DNA from: Bacillota bacterium
Lineage (GTDB): Bacteria; Bacillota_I; Bacilli_A; RF39; UBA660
Reading direction: 5' to 3'
Assembly: GCA_015059485.1 (NCBI GenBank)
Contig: SVAH01000002.1
Location: 88,391 to 152,390, forward strand
DNA length: 64,000 nt
Shown: positions 53,906 through 62,232 of the stretch, one piece after another
Numbering within the stretch: position 1 is the stretch's first letter
How the letters are laid out: each line of letters begins with the position of its first letter
Translations under genes and position numbers: made by a program
Notes under the pieces: model-generated
Databases searched by the model: none
Told to the model about the DNA's origin: nothing
The model's input: only the letters and a program-made list of their open reading frames with translations

Positions 53906-54202
53906 CTACTCAGGTATTCTGATAATTACTTCATCTGGTAAAGAATACATATATTTCTCTCTTGCATATCTTGCAACATAGTCAGGGTCTTGCAGTTTAT
54001 TTACTTCTGAGTTTAATGATTCCTCTTTTTCTAATAAAGTTGTATATGACTCATTAAGTTCCGATATTTTTCTTTTATTTTGTACTATTTTAGTCCAGTC
54101 ATTGAATACAGAGAAAACTAATGCAAATATCAAAATTGATAATACCATTACTTGAAAAAATAATCTTCGTTTTACTTTTTTTGTAACCTTGCTCTTCTTC
54201 AT
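53906..54202 (-). CDS. divIC: Septum formation initiator DivIC/FtsB-like
   Basis: 98 aa. A basic cytosolic stretch, one transmembrane helix (about 14-33), a coiled coil (KISELNESYTTLLEKEESLNSEVNKL), then DPDYVARYAREKYMYSLPDEVIIRIP. DivIC is a part of the divisome linking FtsL and DivIB. The start is the ATG at 54202 after AAAGGTATGG. A longer frame from 54289 would overlap yabQ. yabP-yabQ-divIC order is as in Bacillus. Confidence 0.9.
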   Translation of the reverse strand: MKKSKVTKKVKRRLFFQVMVLSILIFALVFSVFNDWTKIVQNKRKISELNESYTTLLEKEESLNSEVNKLQDPDYVARYAREKYMYSLPDEVIIRIPE

Positions 54203-54237
54203 ATGACCATACCTTTCTACTATAAGTATAGCATTAA

Positions 54238-54534
54238 TTATTTTTTTTTCAATTTTTTTATTGTCGACTTTACATATATTTGTGTACAATATGAAAAAAA
54301 ATAACCAAAAATTAGCATAAATATAAAATATATGTGAAAATATCCATTGTTAATTTTATAATTTATAATTACATATATTAGTACCATATCTAAAGAAAAA
54401 ATAGAATTTTCTACATATTTAATTATAGTTCTATTATTATTAATTAATTTATAATTAATTTTGACTATATAAAAAAAGATAGCACCGTATAAAAAAGAAA
54501 AGATAAAAGTTAATATTTGTAATTCATTATCCAT
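54238..54534 (-). CDS. yabQ: Spore cortex protein YabQ
   Basis: 98 aa with four hydrophobic segments and a basic end (VKSTIKKLKKK), shorter than B. subtilis YabQ. Identified by membrane topology plus its place between yabP and divIC. YabQ localises to the forespore membrane and is needed for cortex formation. It overlaps the yabP stop by one base. Confidence 0.75.
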   Translation of the reverse strand: MDNELQILTFIFSFLYGAIFFYIVKINYKLINNNRTIIKYVENSIFSLDMVLIYVIINYKINNGYFHIYFIFMLIFGYFFSYCTQIYVKSTIKKLKKK

Positions 54535-54818
54535 TATTTAAACAATTTAGTTATTAAACTTTCTTGTTTTTTATTTTCTTTACCTTCTACATAATTTAAA
54601 TTATTAATTTTTCCTTTTATTTTTACGTTACCATCAGCAGTATCTAACTTAATTAATTCTAAATTTTCTCCTTTTAAAAGTATTACTCCCATATTACTTT
54701 CCATTAAAAATTCTTCATTGTCAAAACTAACTATCTTTTTTATTCCGGTTAAAAAAATAGTTTTTCTATCTGTCATTTTAACTTCATGATTACCAATTAA
54801 TACATTATCATTTTGCAT
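54534..54818 (-). CDS. yabP: Sporulation protein YabP
   Basis: 94 aa, all-beta. The family pattern is NHEVKMTDRKTIFLTGIKKIVSFDNEEFLMESNMGVILLKGENLELIKLD, which ends in the conserved L-x-L-x-x-G-x-V/I-x-I-x-G motif (KLDTADGNVKIKGKIN). Required for spore coat/cortex assembly with YabQ. Start after AGGTGATAAT. A short C-terminal extension is rich in lysine and glutamate. Confidence 0.85.
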   Translation of the reverse strand: MQNDNVLIGNHEVKMTDRKTIFLTGIKKIVSFDNEEFLMESNMGVILLKGENLELIKLDTADGNVKIKGKINNLNYVEGKENKKQESLITKLFK

Positions 54819-54869
54819 ATATTATCACCTATTAATATATATGTTTTAAAAAGAAAATTATGAAAAAAA

Positions 54870-54906
54870 TAAAAACTACAATTTAAATAATAAACTGTAG
54901 TTTGTT
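54870..54906 (-). terminator. Intrinsic terminator of spoVG
   Basis: AAACTACA/TGTAGTTT stem with a 15-base loop and T-rich tract on the minus strand. Confidence 0.75.
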
Positions 54907-54937
54907 TATCCTACTAAAAACTTTTAGAATCTATCAC

Positions 54938-55213
54938 TTATTCTTGTTCTTTTGATTCTTCAGGTTTATTGTATTCTTCAAAAATTGCATCTTCAAACAT
55001 TTTTCTTACATCTGGATTTATTGGATGAGCAATATCTCTATAATCCCCAGTTGGAGTTTTTCTAGAAGGCATTGCTATGAATAATCCATTATCTCCTTCA
55101 ATGATTCTAATATCATGAATAGCAAATGAATCATCAACAACTACAGTTGCAAGTCCTTTGATTCTCTTTCCTTCTCTTTCAATTTTGTGTACATTTACTG
55201 ATGTAATTTCCAT
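54938..55213 (-). CDS. spoVG: SpoVG, RNA/DNA-binding regulator
   Basis: 91 aa, full length. GLATVVVDDSFAIHDIRIIEGDNGLFIAMPSRKTPTGDYRDIAHPINPDVR is the conserved core. SpoVG affects septum positioning in sporulation and acts as a global nucleic-acid-binding regulator. Strong AAGGAGGAG ribosome-binding site. Single-gene unit with its own terminator. Confidence 0.97.
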   Translation of the reverse strand: MEITSVNVHKIEREGKRIKGLATVVVDDSFAIHDIRIIEGDNGLFIAMPSRKTPTGDYRDIAHPINPDVRKMFEDAIFEEYNKPEESKEQE

Positions 55214-55286
55214 ACAATCACTCCTCCTTAAGTTATCTATTAACTTACCTACATTTTACCAGTATATTTTTATTTTTGCAACATTT

Positions 55287-55499
55287 TTAATAATATTTTA
55301 TTTTTACCTCTCCTGTTAACACATCTACATAATTAAAACTTTTATCTAGTCCATTTATATTAACAGTAAATATTGCTGGATACACATTAGAAATATATCC
55401 AACATATGTAGCATTTCTATTTCTCATTCCATATACTTTTATTTCAATATTATTATTTAAATTCTGTTTTATTTTATTTTTTACATCATCAAGATTCAT
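55287..55499 (-). CDS. veg: Veg family protein
   Basis: 70 aa. VKNKIKQNLNNNIEIKVYGMRNRNATYVGYISNVYPAIFTVNI is the Veg (DUF1021) pattern. In B. subtilis Veg is abundant and stimulates biofilm genes. Starts 14 bases after the yabG stop, in the same order as Bacillus (rsmA-yabG-veg). Confidence 0.9.
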   Translation of the reverse strand: MNLDDVKNKIKQNLNNNIEIKVYGMRNRNATYVGYISNVYPAIFTVNINGLDKSFNYVDVLTGEVKIKYY

Positions 55500-55513
55500 T
55501 TAAACATCCTTTC

Positions 55514-56290
55514 TTATCTTGGATACCCAACAAACATAAGTCCATTACTTTTTAATCCACCTATACCATCTTTACCATACTTTGTTTTATTTAATAATTC
55601 TATTAAATCTATTTCTTGACTTCGTTCTGTTAACGCTAAATTTGATGCTATTATCGCAGGGTCAAGCGCATGAATATTTATTCTTTTGGGACTCGATGCA
55701 AAATTAGCACCTGCTTTTATTAATTCTTCGTAATCACTTTGACAAGCCCCAGCTATTATTACAAGTTTATCATGTGATTTTTCGTACTTTCTTGCCATTT
55801 TTATTGCATTTACAAAACTTAGTGAATTTTTATAATTACGAATATCATTCTTATCTCCTTTTTTTTTCAAAAAAGCATCATGTCCAGTTATTATAACTAT
55901 ATCAGGTCTATATTGCTCAAGTAATGGTATTATTTCTTTATATATGTTTTTTTCCTCTAGTTTTTTTCCTACAGCATATACATTCATATTTTTGTAATAT
56001 TTTAAACATCTGTCTAAATATTCACTATCCCCATCAATATGTAATACTTTGGCTGGCAAATAAAAAAAATCTCCCCTTAAAGCAAAATCATCATTCTCTG
56101 CACTTATTTCAAATTCATCTTCATTATCTGGAATTTTTTCTTTAACCAAATCACTAACGAAACTATCTGCAAATAATCTGACATCTTGACCTTTAAGATA
56201 GTAGATTTCATTTTTTATATTTACTACTTTAAACACTATATCATTATCATAACTTTTTCGTGAAACATAATCTCCTTTTTTGATATCCAT
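55514..56290 (-). CDS. yabG: Sporulation-specific protease YabG
   Basis: 258 aa. An N-terminal SH3-like barrel (KKGDYVSRKSYDNDIVFKVVNI) precedes a protease domain with VLHIDGDSEYLDRCLKYY, ITGHDAFL (catalytic His) and IIAGACQSDYEELI (catalytic Cys), ending RINIHALDPAIIASNLALT. YabG trims spore coat proteins, and in clostridia it processes germination factors. Position next to veg and rsmA supports the call. Confidence 0.93.
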   Translation of the reverse strand: MDIKKGDYVSRKSYDNDIVFKVVNIKNEIYYLKGQDVRLFADSFVSDLVKEKIPDNEDEFEISAENDDFALRGDFFYLPAKVLHIDGDSEYLDRCLKYYKNMNVYAVGKKLEEKNIYKEIIPLLEQYRPDIVIITGHDAFLKKKGDKNDIRNYKNSLSFVNAIKMARKYEKSHDKLVIIAGACQSDYEELIKAGANFASSPKRINIHALDPAIIASNLALTERSQEIDLIELLNKTKYGKDGIGGLKSNGLMFVGYPR

Positions 56291-56327
56291 AATTCTTCAC
56301 CATTATAGTATATGATTTATAAATGTT

Positions 56328-57110
56328 TTATTTTACAATTTTCATATAAATTTTAATAAATGTATCTAAATCCAGTTCTTCTGCACGAGCACTTTCATTA
56401 TACCCATTTTCCAATAATATTTCTTTTATTATGGTAAAATCATATTTTTTTAAATTATTTTTTAATGTTTTTCTTTTCATTGAAAAACATTCTTTTATAA
56501 ATTTTGAAAATTTAACACTATCTATATTATATTCATTATTTTTTTTTGTAAATTTGACTACCGCACTGTCTACTTTTGGTACAGGATTAAAACAAGTATT
56601 TTTAACATCAAATAATTTATCCACCTTAAAATATGTATTTAAATAAACAGTTAAACTTCCATAATCTTTTGATTTTGGCTTTGCACTAAATCTATCTGCT
56701 ACTTCTTTTTGTACTAAAAGCACCATTGATTCAACAGGTATTTCGCTTTCTATTATATGCTCTATAATAGGAGTTGTTATATAATATGGAATATTTGCTA
56801 TTATATATAATCTATTATATGTTATATTTTTTATATCTTCTTTTAAATTAGTTTTTAAAAAGTCATTATATATTATCCTAGTTTTCTCATTTTCAAGGTG
56901 TAATAAAAATGGTTTTGTCCTTTCATCTATCTCATAAGCTATTAAATAGGAATTTTTCTTTATCAATTTTTTAGTTAATGCGCCCATACCAGGGCCTATC
57001 TCTATTATTAGATCATTTTCTGTATCAATTGAATTTGCTATTTTATTTAAGATATTGTCATCATTTAGAAAATTTTGCCCTAAACTCTTTTTTGCTTTTA
57101 AATCTTGCAT
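56328..57110 (-). CDS. rsmA: 16S rRNA dimethyladenosine transferase RsmA (KsgA)
   Basis: 260 aa. SLGQNFLNDDNILNKIA, the SAM site IEIGPGMGALTKKLI and the catalytic NIPYYITTPII are all present. It dimethylates A1518 and A1519 of 16S rRNA late in 30S assembly. The start is the ATG at 57110 after GGAGGTATTT. A longer frame would begin inside the 3D-protein gene. Confidence 0.96.
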   Translation of the reverse strand: MQDLKAKKSLGQNFLNDDNILNKIANSIDTENDLIIEIGPGMGALTKKLIKKNSYLIAYEIDERTKPFLLHLENEKTRIIYNDFLKTNLKEDIKNITYNRLYIIANIPYYITTPIIEHIIESEIPVESMVLLVQKEVADRFSAKPKSKDYGSLTVYLNTYFKVDKLFDVKNTCFNPVPKVDSAVVKFTKKNNEYNIDSVKFSKFIKECFSMKRKTLKNNLKKYDFTIIKEILLENGYNESARAEELDLDTFIKIYMKIVK

Positions 57111-57136
57111 AAATACCTCCAAAAATAAGAACTGGA

Positions 57137-57673
57137 TTACCACCCAGTTCTTAGTATATCATAACTTATAGATGAACGCCCAATATTTTTTGATGCATAT
57201 TCAGTACTATTAGTTAATAAGTCAATATCATTTCCTATTACACCACGATCAAGTACAATAGCAATTACTGGCTCACTTGATATTGATGCTTTATTAAATC
57301 TGATTACTGTACCACAAGCTAAATTGCTCGATGATGCAACTATTCTTACATTACCATATGTCTGGTCAGGATATGTTTCTGTACCATTTAATACATTATA
57401 AGAAGGTAAACATCCTAATCTTCCACCACATAGCGGACAATTAGCTGTATATCCAGTTAAGTCTCCCGTATATGTATCTTTTGCAGAATATATATCATTC
57501 GCAATATCTTCTTCTAATTTTAAAGCCATAGTAGTTAAATTGATTGTTCTATTTTCATTAACACTCTCAATTTTTGATTCATAATTAGTAGCGGATGACT
57601 CTACTATTAAAAGGACAACAACAATTATTGAAAGACGAACTAATACATTAATACCTCTAAATAGGCCTTTCAT
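57137..57673 (-). CDS. Exported 3D-domain protein (YabE-type, short)
   Basis: 178 aa. Transmembrane/signal-anchor segment (8-26), then a helical spacer, then a 3D domain with the three conserved aspartates in the VRIVASSSNLACGTVIRF...AIVLDRGVIGNDIDLLTNS region. 3D domains occur in lytic transglycosylase-like wall enzymes. B. subtilis YabE at this position carries G5 and DUF348 domains as well. Here only the 3D part remains, plus a CPLCGGRLGC cysteine cluster near residue 80. Confidence 0.8.
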   Translation of the reverse strand: MKGLFRGINVLVRLSIIVVVLLIVESSATNYESKIESVNENRTINLTTMALKLEEDIANDIYSAKDTYTGDLTGYTANCPLCGGRLGCLPSYNVLNGTETYPDQTYGNVRIVASSSNLACGTVIRFNKASISSEPVIAIVLDRGVIGNDIDLLTNSTEYASKNIGRSSISYDILRTGW

Positions 57674-57718
57674 ATATCCACCTCACATTATTGTAATGTC
57701 ATTTTATCACATCAGTTT

Positions 57719-58468
57719 TTAAATGTCAAAAATACGTTTTATATTATCGTTGGTAATTTTTGCAAGTTCTTCTATTGATATACCATATAACCTTGCTACA
57801 AATTCAGCAATTTCTTTTATATATTTAGGACTATTTTGTTTTCCCCTATATGGATGAGGAGTAAGATAAGGACTGTCTGTTTCAAGTATTATATTTTCAA
57901 GACCTACTTCTTTTATAATATCTTTAACATTACTATTTTTGAAAGTTATAACACCATTAACTCCTAAAACATATCCCATTTTAATATAAATTTTAGCTAC
58001 TTCTAAACTACCAGTGAATGAATGAATTACACCTTTCAATTTATATTTTTTTAATATATCAATAGTATCCTGTGTTGCTTCACGTGAATGAATTACTACA
58101 GGCATATTATATTCTTCAGCTAATTTTAATTGAGATTCTAATAATTTTTTTTGTATATCTTTATTTTCTTTAGTATAAAAATAGTCTAATCCAATTTCTC
58201 CTATTGCAATTACTTTTTCAGTTTTTAAATTATTTTCAATATATTTCAAATCATCTTCATTATATGAGTCTGCATTTTCTGGATGTATACCTAATGTAAT
58301 ATATATTTCATTATATTTTTTTGATAATTCAATCATTTCTTTATTTGATTTCATATCGCAACCATCAGATATATATCTTACAACATTATTACTTTTTGAT
58401 TCTTTAAATATTTCTTCTAAATTATCATAATATTCACTGTATAAATGACAATGTGTATCTGTAAACAT
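57719..58468 (-). CDS. tatD: TatD-family metal-dependent hydrolase/DNase
   Basis: 249 aa. Metal ligands appear in order: DTHCHLYS, GEIGLDYFY, VIHSREAT, IHSFTGS and ETDSPYLTPHPYRGKQNSP. TatD enzymes are 3'-5' exonucleases involved in DNA repair and turnover, adjacent to metG in many Firmicutes as here (with a kinase gene inserted between). Start at the ATG 58468 after ATGGTGAT. Confidence 0.92.
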   Translation of the reverse strand: MFTDTHCHLYSEYYDNLEEIFKESKSNNVVRYISDGCDMKSNKEMIELSKKYNEIYITLGIHPENADSYNEDDLKYIENNLKTEKVIAIGEIGLDYFYTKENKDIQKKLLESQLKLAEEYNMPVVIHSREATQDTIDILKKYKLKGVIHSFTGSLEVAKIYIKMGYVLGVNGVITFKNSNVKDIIKEVGLENIILETDSPYLTPHPYRGKQNSPKYIKEIAEFVARLYGISIEELAKITNDNIKRIFDI

Positions 58469-58498
58469 ATAAATCACCATTTCCAATAACATTATACC

Positions 58499-58536
58499 AA
58501 AAAAATATTTCCTAGAAAATAATTTTCCAGGAAATA
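58499..58536 (-). terminator. Intrinsic terminator of the second hybrid kinase
   Basis: ATTTCCT/AGGAAAT long stem (with GAAAA/TTTTC inside) and seven T on the minus strand. Confidence 0.85.
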
Positions 58537-58538
58537 GG

Positions 58539-60350
58539 CTAAAATTTGAATATTTTATCTAGTTTTTCTTTTATTTCTTCTTTTGTAAATGGTTTTGAAA
58601 TATAATCTTTAAATCCTTCTCTTAAATATTTTTCTTTTGAACCTGAGATTGCATCTGCTGTTAAAGCTATTACAGGTGTATTAAACCCTTCGATTTCTTG
58701 TAATTTTTGTAAAGTTTCTTCTCCACTCATATTTGGCATCATTATATCCATTAAAATTAAATCATATTTTTCGCCATCTTTTATTTTCATTAAACATTCT
58801 TGACCACTTTCACATTCATCAATATTATAATTAAATTCATCTAATGCCCTTCTTGCCACTTTTATATTTAATATATTATCATCCACTATTAAGATGCGTT
58901 TACTTATAGTCTCTACACTACTATAAATTGCATCTTGTGGCATTTCAAAATTTCTTCCATTTGGATTATTTAATTTAGAAATTTTTTGAGGTATTTGAAC
59001 TCTAAATATTGAACCTTTTTCTAGATCACTTTGTACTTCTATTTTTCCATTCATTAAATCAACTAAATACTTTGTAATCGCAAGTCCTAATCCAATTCCT
59101 TCACTTGCACTTGTTTGTTGTTTATCAAGTCTCTCATATTTAGTAAATAATTTTTGGATATTATCTGCTTCTATTCCTTGTCCTGTATCAGAAACTTCTA
59201 TCATTAAAGTGCATAAATTAATATTATTTACACATTTTACTGTTAAATTTATTTCACCTTCATCTGTATATTTTATTGAATTAGTTAATAAGTTACTAAT
59301 AATTTGCTTTATATGCTCAATATCCCCTGTCAATTCAAAAGGAATTTCATCAGATAAAAGTAATTTGAATTGAACATTTTTACTAATTAATTTTTGTGGT
59401 ATATCTTTAGTACTATTGATAATTTCATTTCTAAAGTTATAATTTGTATTATTCAAATTCATCATATTTGCTTCAATAGTAGTAATATCCATTATATCAT
59501 CAATCAATTGAAGCAATGTTTTTGACGATTCTAAAATATAATCAGTATCCTCTACTATTCTATGATCTACATTACTTTCAAATTTTTTAATATCTTCAGT
59601 AAATCCAATAATTGAATTTAATGGAGTTCTTAATTCATGGGATAAATTTACTAAAACATTACTTTTAGCTTTACTATTTTTTTCAACTTCTTTATTTTCT
59701 CTTGTTAGTGCTTCTACTACTGCTGCTTCTGGGTTTTCTATTGTAAATATAGTAATCATACTTATAACGCTTATTATCATAGACATAAAATTTATTTCAA
59801 GCATTGAAACTTTTAAAAATGAAGATATGGCCATTAATATTATTATCAAATTCAAAATTTTAAATCTATTTTCATCTATTTCATTTAATTTATCTTTTGA
59901 CAAATATAATATATAAATTATGAAAAGATCAAATATTATTATTCCTAGCATTTCAAATATTAATATAGAACCAGTGAAATATCCCAAACTATTTATGTTT
60001 ACTTTAAAAAATATTGATGTCAATCCTAAAATACAACTTCCAACTATTAAAATTTTTTTTGTTAATTCAGTATTTTTTATAATTTTAGCTGAAATATAAT
60101 AGGTTAAAAGTGCACTCCACAATAATACAATAATAACATCCATTTTTTTAAGAAATTTTAGAAAGAATATTGACCCTGGAGATACTAAAAATATACTTGT
60201 AATAAGACTGACTGACGATTCAATAATATTCAAATATAGCAATAATTTTAAAATTTTATTTTCTTCATTTTCAGTCTTTTTTATAAAAAATATTACTGTA
60301 AGTATTACTGATACACTTAGTGCTAAACTTGTAAAATATACATTTGACAT
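58539..60350 (-). CDS. Hybrid sensor histidine kinase (membrane sensor + HisKA/HATPase + receiver)
   Basis: 603 aa. Six to seven N-terminal transmembrane helices (5-205), HisKA box NLSHELRTPLNSIIGFTE, HATPase N box LLTNSIKYTDEG, G1 VSDTGQGIEADN, G2 EGIGLGLAITKYLVDLMNGKI, and a receiver with VDDNILN, LILMDIMMPNMSG and ISKPFT. It lacks an output domain. Clear paralogue of the kinase at 31249-33009. Inserted between tatD and metG, which normally adjoin. Start after AAGGAGATG. Confidence 0.85.
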   Translation of the reverse strand: MSNVYFTSLALSVSVILTVIFFIKKTENEENKILKLLLYLNIIESSVSLITSIFLVSPGSIFFLKFLKKMDVIIVLLWSALLTYYISAKIIKNTELTKKILIVGSCILGLTSIFFKVNINSLGYFTGSILIFEMLGIIIFDLFIIYILYLSKDKLNEIDENRFKILNLIIILMAISSFLKVSMLEINFMSMIISVISMITIFTIENPEAAVVEALTRENKEVEKNSKAKSNVLVNLSHELRTPLNSIIGFTEDIKKFESNVDHRIVEDTDYILESSKTLLQLIDDIMDITTIEANMMNLNNTNYNFRNEIINSTKDIPQKLISKNVQFKLLLSDEIPFELTGDIEHIKQIISNLLTNSIKYTDEGEINLTVKCVNNINLCTLMIEVSDTGQGIEADNIQKLFTKYERLDKQQTSASEGIGLGLAITKYLVDLMNGKIEVQSDLEKGSIFRVQIPQKISKLNNPNGRNFEMPQDAIYSSVETISKRILIVDDNILNIKVARRALDEFNYNIDECESGQECLMKIKDGEKYDLILMDIMMPNMSGEETLQKLQEIEGFNTPVIALTADAISGSKEKYLREGFKDYISKPFTKEEIKEKLDKIFKF

Positions 60351-60404
60351 TTTAACATCTCCTTATCTTTTATAATTATATCTTATTTTTTTCATACTTA
60401 AAAG

Positions 60405-60430
60405 AAAAAAAGCATAAAATTATGCTTTTT
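60405..60430 (-). terminator. Intrinsic terminator of metG
   Basis: AAAAAAGCATAA-TTTTATGCTTTTTT on the minus strand. It overlaps the stop codon. Confidence 0.9.
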
Positions 60431-61973
60431 TATCAATTCTATCAAATAAATGAACTGGTTCAGAAAGTTTTGTTCCGCTAATTAAATTACCAAACTTTAA
60501 TGTAGATTCTATAGTCTTTTCATCAGTATTTAATTGCTTAAATATCTTATCAGCAGTTTCTGGAATAAATGCTTGTAAATATACTGCGCATACTCTAATA
60601 CCTTCACAAAGATTATATAAAACTGTTTTTAATCTATCTTGTTTAGTTTCATCTTTTGCCAAACTCCAAGGCATTGTTTCATCAATATATTTATTACAAC
60701 GTCTTAATACATCAAAAACTTCTTCAATAGCTTCTCCTACTTTTAATTCATCCATCTTTTTAACAATTTTTTCATTTAATGCAAGCACTGTTTCTTTTAA
60801 GTCTTTATCAACATCTTCTTCTACATTCGTATTTTCAACTACTCCATCAAAGTATTTATGACTCATTGATACAGTTCTGTTAACTAAGTTTCCTAAAATG
60901 TTTACTAAATCACTATTAATTCTTTCAATGAGTAATTCCCTTGTAAATACTCCATCTGATGCAAAAGGTATTTCATGTAAGAAATAATATCTTACTGCAT
61001 CAACACCAAATTCATCTACTAAATCATCTGCATATACAACATTACCAAATGATTTTCCCATTTTACCATTTCCCATATTCAAGAATGGATGGCCAAATAC
61101 TTTTTTAGGAAGTGGTATTCCTAAACTAAATAAGAAACATGGCCAATAGATTGTATGAAATCTAATTATATCTTTACCAATTAAATGTAGATCTGCTGGC
61201 CATTTATATTTAAATTCTTCAGTACCTCCATCCACATCATAACCAATATTAGTTATATAGTTTGTTAAGGCATCAAGCCATACATATACAACGTGTTTAT
61301 CATTAAAATCGACAGGAATACCCCATTTAAACGCTGTTCTTGATACGCATAAATCTTGAAGACCTGGTTTAATAAAGTTATTTAACATTTCATTTTTTCT
61401 AGATTCTGGTTGAATAAAGTCAGGATGAGATTCAATATATTCCTCTAATTGTTTTTGATATTTAGATAATCTAAAGAAGTATGCCTCTTCACTCTTCTTT
61501 TCAACTAATCTTCCACAGTCAGGACAAACTACATCACCATCATCATTTTTTACTACTTGAGAATCAGTCCAGAAAGATTCATCCGGAGTACAATACCATC
61601 CCTCGTATTTTCCTAAATAAATATCATCTTGATCAAACATTTTCTTGAAAATATGTTGAACAACTTCCTCATGACGTTTATCTGTAGTTCTAACAAATCT
61701 ATCGTACGAAGTGTTCATTAAATCCCATATTCTTTTTATTTCATCAGATGCATCATCAACATATTTTTGCGGAGTTACACCTTTATCCTTTGCTTTATTA
61801 TCGATTTTTTCTCCATGTTCATCTGTGCCTGTTTGTAAGTATACATCATATCCTTCTAATCTTTTAAATCTTGCGATTGCATCAGCAAGTACAATTTCAT
61901 AAGTATTACCAATATGAGGTTTACCTGAAGCATAAGCAATTGCAGTTGAAATATAATATTTTTTATTTTCCAT
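60420..61973 (-). CDS. metG: Methionyl-tRNA synthetase
   Basis: 517 aa. HIGH-type motif ASGKPHIGNTYE at 14-25, TGTDEHGEKI, and the KMSKS-type loop GKMGKSFGN, where the usual serine is glycine. A CPDC knuckle supplies zinc ligands. The C-terminal dimerisation/tRNA-binding domain of the longer B. subtilis enzyme is absent. Charges tRNA-Met. Start after AAAGGTG, directly downstream of a methionine T-box. Confidence 0.96.
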   Translation of the reverse strand: MENKKYYISTAIAYASGKPHIGNTYEIVLADAIARFKRLEGYDVYLQTGTDEHGEKIDNKAKDKGVTPQKYVDDASDEIKRIWDLMNTSYDRFVRTTDKRHEEVVQHIFKKMFDQDDIYLGKYEGWYCTPDESFWTDSQVVKNDDGDVVCPDCGRLVEKKSEEAYFFRLSKYQKQLEEYIESHPDFIQPESRKNEMLNNFIKPGLQDLCVSRTAFKWGIPVDFNDKHVVYVWLDALTNYITNIGYDVDGGTEEFKYKWPADLHLIGKDIIRFHTIYWPCFLFSLGIPLPKKVFGHPFLNMGNGKMGKSFGNVVYADDLVDEFGVDAVRYYFLHEIPFASDGVFTRELLIERINSDLVNILGNLVNRTVSMSHKYFDGVVENTNVEEDVDKDLKETVLALNEKIVKKMDELKVGEAIEEVFDVLRRCNKYIDETMPWSLAKDETKQDRLKTVLYNLCEGIRVCAVYLQAFIPETADKIFKQLNTDEKTIESTLKFGNLISGTKLSEPVHLFDRIDKKA

Positions 61974-61984
61974 AATATCACCTT

Positions 61985-62193
61985 TCTAAATAAAAAAATT
62001 CATAAGCCTAAGGACGAGTTAATACCCGCGGTACCACCTTAGTTTATGAATTTATCATACACTTTATTCTTAACGCGAATTAAACGTTTTAACTCCGGAG
62101 CCATGTTCGAATAACCTTGTTTACTTATTTCCACCAACCATAAGTTCTCTTCAAAACTCTAGTTACCTACTCTTTCCTTCTTCATTAAATTAT
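61985..62193 (-). ncRNA. T-box riboswitch, methionine-specific
   Basis: The antiterminator T-box sequence AAGGTGGTACCGCGGG lies at 62025-62040. Downstream is a terminator stem (ATTCATAA..CTAAGG with CCTTAG..TTATGAAT and seven T) that overlaps it. Upstream stem I contains GAGTAGGTAAC, the GGTTGGTGGAA distal loop and GAACATGGCTCCGGAG, whose ATG at 62102-62104 is the specifier codon. Uncharged tRNA-Met binding would prevent termination and raise metG. Confidence 0.93.
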
Positions 62194-62199
62194 AGCGTT

Positions 62200-62228
62200 A
62201 TAATATCACTATTTTTATAAAAATTCAA
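62200..62228 (-). promoter_or_regulatory. Promoter of the metG T-box transcript
   Basis: TTGAAT-N17-TATTAT on the minus strand. A TATAAT slightly downstream is an alternative -10. Confidence 0.6.
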
Positions 62229-62232
62229 TATT

